Assembly (NCBI RefSeq): GCF_016722765.1 | Contig: NZ_JAEQND010000021.1 | Location: 1 to 64,000 of the forward strand | Length of the DNA stretch: 64,000 bases | Reading direction: 5' to 3' | Source: Ramlibacter alkalitolerans | GTDB lineage: Bacteria; Pseudomonadota; Gammaproteobacteria; Burkholderiales; Burkholderiaceae_C | In this document: positions 34,449 through 43,366 of the stretch, piece by piece | Position numbering within the stretch: the first letter of the stretch is position 1 | How the letters are laid out: the number at the start of each line of letters is the position of its first letter | Position numbers and translations under genes: made by a program | Notes under the pieces: model-generated | Databases searched by the model: none | Seen by the model: the letters and a program-made list of their open reading frames with translations, nothing else | Told to the model about the DNA's origin: nothing

Positions 34449-34620
34449 GTATTCCGGCCCATCGTGACCGCTGATTCCGGTCGATCATGACCGGCCTGGC
34501 TCGCGACAACTTATCTTGACCGGCTGACGACAACTATCTTGGCCGGTTGAGGGCCGGCGCCGGGCAGGTCCGGAGGCGGGGCTAACGTGAGCACCAGAAG
34601 AAGTTCTGAGAGCGAGCGGG

Positions 34621-36058
34621 ATGCCCGGCAAGAGGATTACGGACCACCAAGTGCACCAGTACAAGAACGACCGCAACCGCATGACGCAGGTCGCGGCCGC
34701 CACGAGAGCGGGCATCAGCGAGCGAAGCGCCCGGAGAATCGAGCAAAGCCCGGCGCTGCCGTCGCAGCGCCAACCGAGAAACTGGAGGACCCGCGCCGAT
34801 CCGCTGGGCGAGGTCTGGGACACGGAAGTCGTTCCGTTGCTCCAGCGGGATCCGGCACTCAACGCCGTGACGCTGCTGGAGGAGCTTCAACGGCGGCATC
34901 CGGGGGAGTACGACGGCGGCGTACTACGGAGGCTGCAGCGCCGCATGCGCCAGTGGCGAGCCGTGCACGCGCCGAGCGCGAGGTCTATTTCGCGCAAGAG
35001 CATCCGCCGGGCCGCCTGGGCTTGTCGGACTTCACGGTGTGCGACGAACTGGAGGTGGAGATCGGCGGTGCGCCGTTCCCGCACCGGCTGTACCAGTTCG
35101 CTCTGCGCACTCGGGGTGGCGCCACGCCACGATCATCACGAGCGGCGAGAGCTTCATGGCGCTCAGCACCGGGCTGCAGGCCGCCGTGTGGCGCCTCGGC
35201 GGCGTACCTGAGTAGCACCGCACCGACAGACTCTCGAAGGCATTCAACAATCTGGCGGAGCAGCAAGAGCTCACGCGACGCTACGACGACCTGTGCCGAC
35301 ACTACGGGATGCGGGCGAGCCGCTGCAATCCGGGGCAGTCCAACGAGAACGGCTCGATCGAGTCGCGCCACGGCTCGCTCAAGACCGCGCTGGACCAGGC
35401 TCTGCGTCTGCGCGGCAGCCGCCAGTTCGACGATCTCGGCGCCTATGAGGGATTGGTGGACCAGGTCGTGCAGCGCTTCAACGCCCGGATTTCCACGCGC
35501 TTGGCCGCCGAGCGGCCAGTGCTCAGGCCGCTGCCAACGCGCCGCACCGCCGAATACGAGGAGATCCCGGCGCGCGTGAGCAAGTACGGCCTGTTCACGG
35601 TGAAGAAGATGCAGTACAGCGCTCCCAGCCAGCTCATTGGCCACCGGCTGATGGTGCGCGTGTACGACGAGTGGATTGAAGGCTGGCTCGCAGGCCAATG
35701 CGTCCTGACGATGCCCAGGGCGACCTACCGCGGCGGCCAGAAGTACGCCCGGCAGATCGACTACCGCCATATCGTCTCGGCTCTCAAGCGCAAGCCCGGT
35801 GCGTTTGCACGCTGGGTGCTGCGGGACGCCGCGTTTCCCCGGCCGGTGTACCGGCAGACTTGGGAGCGGCTGGCTGCAGCACTGCCCGAGCGCGAGGCGT
35901 GCAAGACGATCGTCGGTCTGCTCAGTCTGGCGGCCGATGGCCACGAGACGCAGCTCGCCGACGAACTTGAGCAGTTGATCGAACTGGACCAACAGCCCGA
36001 CCTGCAAGCGCTGGGCGACCTCCTGGTGCCGCCGCCCACACGACTCTGCCGGAGGTGA
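34621..36058 (+). pseudogene. istA: IS21 transposase IstA, broken
   Basis: Reading runs from MPGKRITDHQVHQYKNDRN in one frame. It shifts at about 34970 to the frame of EREVYFAQEHPPGRLGLSDF, shifts again at about 35108 to the frame of SGWRHATIITSGESFMALS, and meets an in-frame TAG at 35213-35215 where relatives have Glu (VPE-stop-HRTD). It then continues as NNLAEQQELTRRYDDLCRHYGM and NENGSIESRHGSLK to the stop at 36056-36058. That is two frameshifts and one nonsense mutation across the helix-turn-helix and DDE integrase domains. The gene is dead. Confidence 0.9.
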
Positions 36059-36110
36059 CGGTGGAGATGGCCGGCCTCGCCTCCTACGACGCGCTCATCG
36101 AGGTGACGCA

Positions 36111-36894
36111 ATGAGCGGCGCCGAAGCACTCTCGGCGCGCTTGGCCCTGATGCTCACGGAGCTGCGCATGCCCACGATGAAGCGGGTGGCCAGCGACCTG
36201 TGCCAGCAGTCCGACAAGGAAGGCTGGCCGGGGCAGCGGCTGCTGGAGGCAATCGTGGAGCACGAACTCGCCCAGCGCGAAACCCGCCGCATCGATCGCC
36301 ACCGGGCGGAGGCCAACCTGAGCCCAGACAAGCGCCTCTCGCACTTCGACTTCTCGGCGGTGCCCAGCGTTTCCAAGGCGCAGGTCATGGCTCTGGCCGA
36401 GGGACAGGAGTGGTTGCACCGCTGCTCCAACGTGCTGCTATTCGGGCCGCCGGGCGTGGGCAAGAGCCACCTGGTGAGCGGGCTATGCCACGCCCTCGTC
36501 GAGGCGGGGCGCCGGGTGTACTTCTCGCGATGCAGCGATCTGGTGCAGAAGCTGCAGGCAGCCAGGCGCGACCTGCGCTTGCCGCAGGAGATGGCACGCC
36601 TGGACCGGTTCGACCTGCTGGTGCTGGAGGACATCAGCTACGTGCGCCGCGACCAGGCCGAAACCTCCGTGCGATTCGAGCTCATCTCCGAGCGGTACGA
36701 GCGAAAAAGCCTCGCGGTCGTCACCCGCCAACACTCCGTTCTCCCAGTGGAACGAAGTCTTTGTGGAACCGGCGATGACCGTGGCTGCGGTGGACCGGCT
36801 CGTGCACCACGCGACCATCCTGGAGATGAACGTGGAGAGCTATCGGCGGCGGGCGGCCCAGGCCTCCGCGCCAGGAAAGACCAAGATGACCTGA
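36111..36894 (+). pseudogene. istB: IS21 helper ATPase IstB, frameshifted
   Basis: The first about 205 residues are a normal IstB with Walker A FGPPGVGKSHLVSG and Walker B LLVLEDISYVRRD. At about 36727 an extra C throws the frame (expected VVTANTPFSQWNEVF). The correct C-terminus, EPAMTVAAVDRLVHHATILE and MNVESYRRRAAQA, continues in the +1 frame to a stop at 36892-36894. Translation of the shifted frame instead runs on to 36962 as meaningless sequence. It follows the istA remnant. Confidence 0.9.
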
Positions 36895-37019
36895 CGACAA
36901 CTAGACGACAACTACCCCGCCTCAGACCGGACAGGATAGTTGTCGCCGACCGGCCAAGATAGTTGACGCCGACCACCGGTCATTCCGGTCTAACGTGACC
37001 GGAGATTCCGGCGGAACGT

Positions 37020-37214
37020 ATCACCAGCCCACTACCGATCGAGCACTGGCATGCTTGGGTCGGCGACGCCACGATCGCCGACGCGATCCTCGAGCGGCTC
37101 ATGCAACGCAATCACCGCTTTACTCCCGCCGGCGAGTCTCTGCGCCAGAAAGAGAAGCTAAACAAGCAGGAGAGGAAAACCGGAGCCATCGTGACCGCCC
37201 AACCTAGAATCTGA
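37020..37214 (+). pseudogene. C-terminal fragment of IstB from the older IS21 element
   Basis: The reading frame ITSPLPIEHWHAWVGDATIA...DAILERLMQRNHRF...ESLRQKEK matches the end of IstB proteins of the IS1326/IS5376 type, different from the istB at 36111-36894. It has no start or ATPase domain. It is followed 90 bases later by the right-end repeats of the older element. Confidence 0.75.
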
Positions 37215-38009
37215 GCCCGCAACACCTCACGTGGTGACGGCGGTCACGATGGACGGGAATCCCCGGTCACGAAGCCGGAATCGCGGGTCACGATCGCCGG
37301 AATACGAACTTTGTAGTGCTGGCAGAACTGCACGGCTCTAGTTCGGCACCAATAATTGGAATGTCGCAGCTTGAGGTTGCACCGCCTTACCAAGGTACTG
37401 CTGGCTCTAAGTTTAAGCATCTCTCTTCATCCAGTCCGTCAACAGCGGCCAAGCTGACGTAACTTAGCGACGACGGCCTCGTAGATCCAAGCGTGGTGGC
37501 GATGTTCGTGAGAGATCTGGGCTTGGCAACTCAGAGGCCCCTCCACGCGTGGTTTTTCTCGAACTCCTCCACCTGAATTGATCTAGGGGCGCTGGCCTTC
37601 ACCGCCGGGCCCGATTTGGAGAGGACGATCTTTCCAATTAGGAAGGCCCGCGAAATTGACCGCCTTGAAGCCAAACAAGAACACCGCCCATCTAAACGCT
37701 GCCGGCCCGAGAGGCGGGCCAGCGCGAAAGCGTCCCCGTCACGGGTGGTGGCCGCGCGACGATCTGGAATACCAGACTATGATGCAGCCGGCAATTGCCT
37801 GAGGGTGGCTACTGGCGCCGCGCCGCCTCAGCAGCCAAGTGGCACCCCGTCCCGTACACTGGGTACAGATCTCAGCATGCGAGCTCCGGCGCAAGTGGAT
37901 CCGGTGCAGCTGGGGCCAAGCGCTCAGGAAGCACCGGGACTTAGTGAACGTCCGCGGCGGCTTCGGCTTCGGCGAAAGGACATCAGCGCAGAGAAGCGCT
38001 CCGTCTCGA
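37215..38009. other. Long gap without a recognisable gene
   Basis: Up to 37305 this is the right end of the older IS21 remnant. From 37306 to 38009 I see only short frames with no family features on either strand and a patchwork of base composition (AT-rich to about 37680, then GC-richer). It is probably degraded sequence from earlier rearrangements between the two convergent halves of the polysaccharide locus. Confidence 0.5.
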
Positions 38010-40268
38010 TCAACGAGAGGTCGCCTCGTAGCTATATTGCCGGTACTTATAACCGCCGTACTTGTACCCGTAGGCGCCCATATGCCGACGAGACGCATCC
38101 AGCGCATTGAGAATGGCACCTGTCACAGTTCTGCCGGAATGTGAAAGCCGCTTCGCGCTCTCGTGCAATTCGCCAACAAGTGATTGGCCGGCGCGTGCAA
38201 CAAGGAGCAAAGTCCCCGCGTGGAAAGAGATATTCAAGGTATCCGCAGCGGCCAAGATTGGAGGAGTATCGATGATGACAACGTCATACATACTAGAAAG
38301 ACGAACAAGAAGTGTCGAGAACGACTGAGTCATCAACAACTCCGCTGGATTCGGCGGAAGCACCCCGGTGGTCAACATGTCAAGATGCGGAGCAACGTTC
38401 CTGTGAATCGCCTCGGATTCAGCGACCGATCCAGCGATCAGTTCCGAAAGGCCGCGCTCTCGCGGGAGACCGAAGTAGCTATTGAGATAGCCCTTGCGCA
38501 AATCAGCATCGATCAGGAGAACACGTTTACCACTGCTTGCCACCACGGCGGCAAAGTTGGTGGAAATGAAGCTCTTGCCGACCCCGGGACTTGCGCCCGT
38601 GATAACGATTCGATTGTTTGGCGCATCCAACATGGCGAACTGAAGGGCAGTTCGCAGGCTTCGCAGGCTCTCCACCGCTGAATCGTGGGGAGCCTCGCAG
38701 GCAAGTACATGGGTACCTGGCTCCTTCGAAGTTACCTTCTGTGCCAATCCCGCTTGCACTTTGCTCAAAGGAACAGTGCTATAGACCGTTAATCCCGCGT
38801 GCGCCTCGATTTCTTCCGGATTCCGGATTCCACGGAAGAAGGCGTTACGCGCGATTGCGACGAGCACCGCTCCCACAAAGCCGAGGAGCAGTGACAGGAC
38901 AATGACAAGTGCGCGCCGCGGACGGATGGGATCCTTCGGTAACGCAGCACGATCGACCAAGCGGACATTCCCAATCTTGCCCTCCCGCATAAGTTGCAAC
39001 TGCATTGCATTATTCCGCAGCTGCTGATACAGCTCATTATTCACCTTTACGTCCCGCTCCAAGCGTAGAGCGTCTTGCTGCACAAGGGGAAGAGTGTGCA
39101 CCTTCGCGTTTAGTGCCGCAATCTCAACATTAAACGCGGAAATCTGAGAATCCAGCGTGGCCACCAGTGGGTGTTCAGGTGTGAAGCGGCTGACGAGTTC
39201 TTTTCTCTTTTGCTGCGCCTCCAGAAGTTTGCCCTGCAGATCGACGGTTCTGCTCAGAATAAGCTTGGCCTCCTCATCTAGTGCGACCGTGCCTTGCCTG
39301 TTCCGGTACCGATTAAAGGCATCCTCTGCATCCATTAGCTGTTTCTTAAATTGCGGCAACTGGGCGTCGAGGAAAGCCAAAGTTTTCTCTGCTTCTGCCG
39401 CTTTCCTTTCCACGTTTTGGCGGACGTACTGACCTCCAATCTCGTTGAGTAATTGAATCAGCTTTTCTTTATCGGCGCCTTCCAGGCGCGCCTCGATCAC
39501 TCCGGACTGTCTTCCCTTTTCGGTGAGTTTTAGGTCTTCTTGAAGGTCTGCAATGGTTTCCTCTCGAGAGTTCCGCACTACCGTAAATTCCGCGCCAGGT
39601 TTGGCTGAAATGGAGCCTACCAGTAAAGAAATTGTCCCGTCGGGCGTTTCTTGAGTTGCAGGCACACCAACTGCACCTTGAATTTCAGCCTCCAAGTCAG
39701 GGTGGGTCACCGAAAATCTACCGCTGGAGAGAACGCGCAGACGAAATTTGCTTGCTTCGAATTCTTCCGGCACAGTGAAACTGCCGATTTGAATGCTCTC
39801 GCTGCCACTTACGTACCCCGCAAAACCCAGGAACCCGGGCTCAGACAATGCCTTCGTGTTCCTAGCCAAAATCCCCCCGACCAAAGGAACGTAGCGCGGC
39901 TTTGCTTGGACGTACATCAGCGTTTTGTCAACGGCTTCACCAATGATCATCCGAGAGCGAATGATCTCGATCTCGCCGGCTGCGGGAGTCTTAACATCAA
40001 AGAGGCTGGCTGCTTGGCCGAGGAAACTCGCCGCCGAACCTGCTGAATCCTCCACTTGAATTAGCAGGTTCGCTTCGTAGATCGGGCGAGCAAGGAAAGC
40101 GTACGCCACGCCGACGGATAGCGACAGCGCGGTAAGGCTTGCAATAAACCATCTACTATCAACGATGAGGTCCCAATACTCACGTAGGTCGATTTGATCG
40201 TCATTATCCGAAGCTGTCATTTGGGGTGCGGCCATTAACTGGCTTGATAACGGGTGCGGTGCATTCAT
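38010..40268 (-). CDS. Wzc-like polysaccharide co-polymerase / bacterial tyrosine kinase (IS-proximal copy)
   Basis: The 752-residue inner-membrane protein has a Wzz-type domain between two membrane helices (about 40-60 and 465-485), long periplasmic coiled coils, and a C-terminal BY-kinase domain with Walker A GASPGVGKSF (about 557-566), Walker A' VLLIDADLRKG and Walker B VVIIDTPPI. It ends in the tyrosine-rich tail YGYKYGGYKYRQYSYE. Such proteins set chain length and drive export through Wza. The start MNAPHPLSSQL matches that of the paralogue at 54365-56617, with which it shares the whole architecture, but base composition here is more AT-rich. It is convergent with wzx across the IS debris. 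Confidence 0.93.
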   Translation of the reverse strand: MNAPHPLSSQLMAAPQMTASDNDDQIDLREYWDLIVDSRWFIASLTALSLSVGVAYAFLARPIYEANLLIQVEDSAGSAASFLGQAASLFDVKTPAAGEIEIIRSRMIIGEAVDKTLMYVQAKPRYVPLVGGILARNTKALSEPGFLGFAGYVSGSESIQIGSFTVPEEFEASKFRLRVLSSGRFSVTHPDLEAEIQGAVGVPATQETPDGTISLLVGSISAKPGAEFTVVRNSREETIADLQEDLKLTEKGRQSGVIEARLEGADKEKLIQLLNEIGGQYVRQNVERKAAEAEKTLAFLDAQLPQFKKQLMDAEDAFNRYRNRQGTVALDEEAKLILSRTVDLQGKLLEAQQKRKELVSRFTPEHPLVATLDSQISAFNVEIAALNAKVHTLPLVQQDALRLERDVKVNNELYQQLRNNAMQLQLMREGKIGNVRLVDRAALPKDPIRPRRALVIVLSLLLGFVGAVLVAIARNAFFRGIRNPEEIEAHAGLTVYSTVPLSKVQAGLAQKVTSKEPGTHVLACEAPHDSAVESLRSLRTALQFAMLDAPNNRIVITGASPGVGKSFISTNFAAVVASSGKRVLLIDADLRKGYLNSYFGLPRERGLSELIAGSVAESEAIHRNVAPHLDMLTTGVLPPNPAELLMTQSFSTLLVRLSSMYDVVIIDTPPILAAADTLNISFHAGTLLLVARAGQSLVGELHESAKRLSHSGRTVTGAILNALDASRRHMGAYGYKYGGYKYRQYSYEATSR

Positions 40269-40556
40269 GTTTAGCCCGAGAATAGTGGTTGAGGTAGAGC
40301 CATCGCCATACCTCGGAAACTTAGACGCGTCTTGGCAGCGGCTGTGAGCCGGTTCTCGCGCGGCAGCGTCCAGCGATGAGCCAAGGAAGTTTGGCGCGGA
40401 CCCTTCTCGGGGCGGCACGTTCTTGCTTTGCGTTCTGCGATGCGGTCGCAGCTGGACAGTCGTCCATTATCAAGTGTTACAGGGTGCTTGCCAAGATCAG
40501 GAAGAGGCGGACTGATCAAGGACGACTAAAAGCAGATATTGCACACGCCTGCCAAA
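40269..40556. other. Gap between the YjbH gene and the Wzc-like gene
   Basis: No gene is visible on either strand. It is the presumed leader/promoter region of the Wzc-like gene (minus strand) and marks the switch from AT-richer to GC-rich sequence. Confidence 0.5.
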
Positions 40557-42764
40557 TCATGGCGCACCTGCCCTCCGCACGGCTTGCGCCGCAACGTCCC
40601 GAATCCGCCCCACGTTGTCCTCGAAATAAACCAACCCCGATCGATCCGAGTTGAACGTCTCCTCCACCGACGCCACGGGCGGCACGACACCATGCCCCAC
40701 GCGCACCGGATTCAACCCGGTCTCCCGCACCGTCGTCTCCACCCCCAGCGCGAACCGCGGCGTCCCCGTCACCTGGAACCCGCGCGGATTCATGTCCTTG
40801 CGCGGGCCGAGCGGGAACGTGAGCTCGAGGCCGACGAACTGGCGGCTCGGCTCGTGCTCCAGGCGCGTGCGCTTGTAGTACACATGCACCGCCACATCGT
40901 TGAACCATTGCCTTAACCCGAGCTGATAACCCAGGTCGTTGTTCATGAAGTTGCCGGCGGTGGCTTCGAAGTACGTGCGGGTGGGCGCGAAGTTGTACCG
41001 GTACTCCGCGATCAGCGGCCGCGGCGAACGCACGCCCGGCGTTCCAGGGCTGCCGAAATCGGAGTGCTCGAACAGGCCGGCCTCGGCGCTCACGCGATGG
41101 CGGCCGGCACCCGGCTCCCACCGCACGGCCCCATGCACGCCGGTGTAGAAGCCGCCGAACTGGCCGACCGACCCCTGGGCCACGACGTTGCCCAGGCCCC
41201 AGCGCTGGATCATGGCGTCGTCGGCGCCGGTGATCCATTGCTCGAACGGCAGGCGCAGGGTCTGCGTGAAAGCGAGGCGATCGAGGCGCGAGCGCACGCG
41301 GCGGTCCGAGAAGACGCCGCCGTTCTTGAAGTCGCTGGTCTCGGTGATGGGCACGTCGTAACCGGCCTCGACCCGCGCGCCGTCCCAGAGCGGGAGCTCC
41401 ACGCCGATGTTGGCACCCAGCGAGTAGTCCAGCGCGCCCAATTCCGAACCCACGTTCTTCTGCAGGATCGGGCTGATCCGCATGCGCACCGTCTCGATGC
41501 TGGCCTGCTCGCGGCGGACCACCCAGTCGGCCCCGAAGTGCATGCGATCGAGCACCGCACTGCCCGGCGTGGTGAGCTGGCCGGCGGTGCAGGCCGCGGT
41601 GGCGTCCTGGATCCAGCGGCGCAGGCAATCGGCCTGGCCCGTCACGGCCACCAGCGGAAGCTGGCGCTGCGTGAGGATCAGGCGGTAGACCGTGGCGTTG
41701 CTTCCCAGGGTGTCGGCAACCGCGGCGAGCGCGACGCCCAGCGCATCGAGCGAATTCCAGTTGTAGGTGGCGTTGTTGGCGCGCACGGCGATGGAGCCGT
41801 CGTCCATGCGGCCGACCCAGAGGTCTTCCAGGCCGCGGTTACGCAGGGCGGCGGCTAGTTCGAACAGGCGCGCATCGTCGACACGCGGGGCCGGCGCGGG
41901 CCGCGCCGGCGCAGGACTGGATTCCAGAACGCTGGCGGGCGGCGAGGTGCGGGGCGCGGCAATCGTGGGGGGCTGCTGCGGGGCAGGCGCGACCGCCGAC
42001 GGATTCACGCTGCTGGCAGGCAGGTTCGGCACCTTGTACAGCGGGATGGCGATGCCGGCGCTGAACCAGGATTTCTCGGTGAGGTTCGTGTCCGTCAGGC
42101 GGCGGTTGGCACCGACATAGGCGGACCAGCCCTCGGGCAGCCACTCCTTGGGCGCGAACAGGCGCACGCCGGCCCAGGCCTTGCGATCCGTGAATTCGAG
42201 CTGGCCGCGCGCCCAGGGCAGCGGCTGCCACGCACCGGCCAGGAAGATGCCATCCAGCGGCGAGCGCGAGCCGTTCACGCCGCCGCTACGCCTTGCGTAG
42301 CCGCCGCTCGCTTCCCAGGGGCCCTGGTTGTACGTGAGCACGCCGTAGACGCTGCGGAAGTGCGTGACGGATCCGCCGACGTCCGTGATGCCCGCGGCGA
42401 TGTGGTAGCGCTGCGCGCGATCGAGCGCGATGCCCGCCTTGGCGGAGGCGGAGAGGTCGCGCGTGCCGCAGCCGGGTGCCACGAAGCAGTTCGCGTCCAG
42501 CGGCGAGTTGGCGGCCAGCCTTCCTGCGATTTCCAGGTTCGGCAGCAGGCCGACACCGAGCACGTAGTTGTGCCCCGACGGATCGCGCACGTTGCCGGGC
42601 AACTGGTTGTCGTACGAGAACTCCATGCGCCCCCATCCGAGGATGTGCGCACTGGGCGTGATCGACAGGCCGGTGAAGCCGGCCTGCGTCATCGTGGTCT
42701 GCGGGCTTTGCGCCAGGCAGGCGGACGTGGTGGCCCCGAGGACCAGGGCAAGGCAGGAACGCAT
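40557..42764 (-). CDS. YjbH-type outer-membrane beta-barrel protein for polysaccharide secretion
   Basis: The 735-residue protein has a signal peptide (MRSCLALVLGATTSACLAQ) and the YjbH/GfcD pattern: GFTGLSITPSAHILGWGRMEFSYDNQLPG, MGVGLLPNLEIAGRL-type strands, a central Pro/Ala linker (around 255-295), and a C-terminal barrel (SAEAGLFEHSDFG, LIAEYRYNFAPTRTYFEATAG, FMNNDLGYQLGLRQWFND). YjbH proteins accompany group-4 capsule and related export loci. The start at 42764 exposes the signal peptide; an upstream in-frame ATG at 42881 would add 39 unlikely residues. It is transcribed toward the Wzc-like gene. Confidence 0.9.
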   Translation of the reverse strand: MRSCLALVLGATTSACLAQSPQTTMTQAGFTGLSITPSAHILGWGRMEFSYDNQLPGNVRDPSGHNYVLGVGLLPNLEIAGRLAANSPLDANCFVAPGCGTRDLSASAKAGIALDRAQRYHIAAGITDVGGSVTHFRSVYGVLTYNQGPWEASGGYARRSGGVNGSRSPLDGIFLAGAWQPLPWARGQLEFTDRKAWAGVRLFAPKEWLPEGWSAYVGANRRLTDTNLTEKSWFSAGIAIPLYKVPNLPASSVNPSAVAPAPQQPPTIAAPRTSPPASVLESSPAPARPAPAPRVDDARLFELAAALRNRGLEDLWVGRMDDGSIAVRANNATYNWNSLDALGVALAAVADTLGSNATVYRLILTQRQLPLVAVTGQADCLRRWIQDATAACTAGQLTTPGSAVLDRMHFGADWVVRREQASIETVRMRISPILQKNVGSELGALDYSLGANIGVELPLWDGARVEAGYDVPITETSDFKNGGVFSDRRVRSRLDRLAFTQTLRLPFEQWITGADDAMIQRWGLGNVVAQGSVGQFGGFYTGVHGAVRWEPGAGRHRVSAEAGLFEHSDFGSPGTPGVRSPRPLIAEYRYNFAPTRTYFEATAGNFMNNDLGYQLGLRQWFNDVAVHVYYKRTRLEHEPSRQFVGLELTFPLGPRKDMNPRGFQVTGTPRFALGVETTVRETGLNPVRVGHGVVPPVASVEETFNSDRSGLVYFEDNVGRIRDVAAQAVRRAGAP

Positions 42765-42927
42765 CGGCAGCGGCCCGCTCAGCGAGCCACGGCGGGTGCC
42801 GGGCGCAGGTTCCTGGGGGAGGCGGAAGTTTCGTTGCTGCGGGTCATCATTGTTCTTTCGACAGCGGTAGCAAGGGAGCAACCCGACATTATCGGTGGCT
42901 TAAGCAGAATTCCGGAACAAGGCCACT

Positions 42928-42951
42928 GGCCGCGCTTTGGTAAGCGCGGCC
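42928..42951. terminator. Perfect hairpin after the VanZ-like gene
   Basis: GGCCGCGCTT-TGGT-AAGCGCGGCC is a 10-base perfect stem about 14 bases past the VanZ stop (minus strand). No T run follows, so it may be a Rho-type or processing hairpin rather than a classical terminator. Confidence 0.45.
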
Positions 42952-42964
42952 TGGCCGGCGCATA

Positions 42965-43354
42965 TCAGGGCTGCCTTCTGCGCAGGCACAGGGTGCCGGC
43001 GAGCAGGCCGGTGGCGGCGCCACACAGGTCGATGATCCCGTCGCGCACCATCGGATGGCGGCCCGGGACGAATCCCTGGAGCCATTCGGTGAGAAAGGCC
43101 AGGAGCAGGGCGACTGCGAGCGGGCGCAGTGCCCACAGGCGGCCGCGGCCATACACGGGGATCGCGGCGATCACGCCGAACAGGACGAAGTGCGCCGAGG
43201 CCGACCAGGGCCACGCATGCCACAGCTGCCCCTCGATGTCGGCCTTGAGGGCGCCGGGCAGGGTGACGCCCACGAGGAGCAGGATCACGGCGCAGCCCCA
43301 GGCCAGGAGCCATTGCCTGCCTGTGATGCGTTCGATGCCGCGGCTGCTCCCCAC
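42965..43354 (-). CDS. VanZ-like membrane protein
   Basis: The 129-residue protein has four hydrophobic segments and the VanZ-family pattern SASAHFVLFGVIAAIPV, AFLTEWLQGFVPGRHPMVRDGIIDLCGAATGLLAG, with the conserved H-F..F, E and G-R...D residues. VanZ-like proteins are common next to exopolysaccharide genes; their molecular role is unresolved. It starts 12 bases after galU stops, so the two form an operon. Confidence 0.85.
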   Translation of the reverse strand: MGSSRGIERITGRQWLLAWGCAVILLLVGVTLPGALKADIEGQLWHAWPWSASAHFVLFGVIAAIPVYGRGRLWALRPLAVALLLAFLTEWLQGFVPGRHPMVRDGIIDLCGAATGLLAGTLCLRRRQP

Positions 43355-43366
43355 CTGTTGTCGATC

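Larger units (their letters stand above)
34502..36972 (+). mobile_element. IS21-family insertion sequence, inactivated
   Basis: The element is about 2.47 kb. The left end reads GCGACAACTTATCTTGACCGG followed by CGACAACTATCTTGGCCGGTT; the right end, read on the other strand, is GCGTCAACTATCTTGGCCGGT followed by CGACAACTATCCTGTCCGG. These paired terminal repeats and the istA-istB order define an IS21 element. Both genes are frameshifted, so it cannot move by itself. It lies inside the terminal-repeat zone of another IS21 relative. Exact termini are uncertain by a few bases. Confidence 0.85.
34449..37305 (+). mobile_element. Remnant of an older IS21-family element, disrupted by a second IS21
   Basis: Both outer ends carry tandem repeats of the same type facing each other. 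The left end reads GTATTCCGGCCCATCGTGACC, then GATTCCGG and ATCATGACCGG. The right end, on the other strand, reads GTATTCCGGCGATCGTGACC, then GATTCCGG and TCGTGACCGG. Multiple terminal repeats like these are the transposase-binding sites of IS21 elements. Inside, only a C-terminal istB piece (37020-37214) survives; the rest is replaced by the element at 34502-36972. The extent is inferred from the end repeats. Confidence 0.65.

Noticed and set aside
37616..38110. Plus-strand frame of 164 codons next to the Wzc-like gene
   Set aside because: There is no family similarity, composition is shadow-like, and it overlaps the end of the Wzc-like gene on the other strand.
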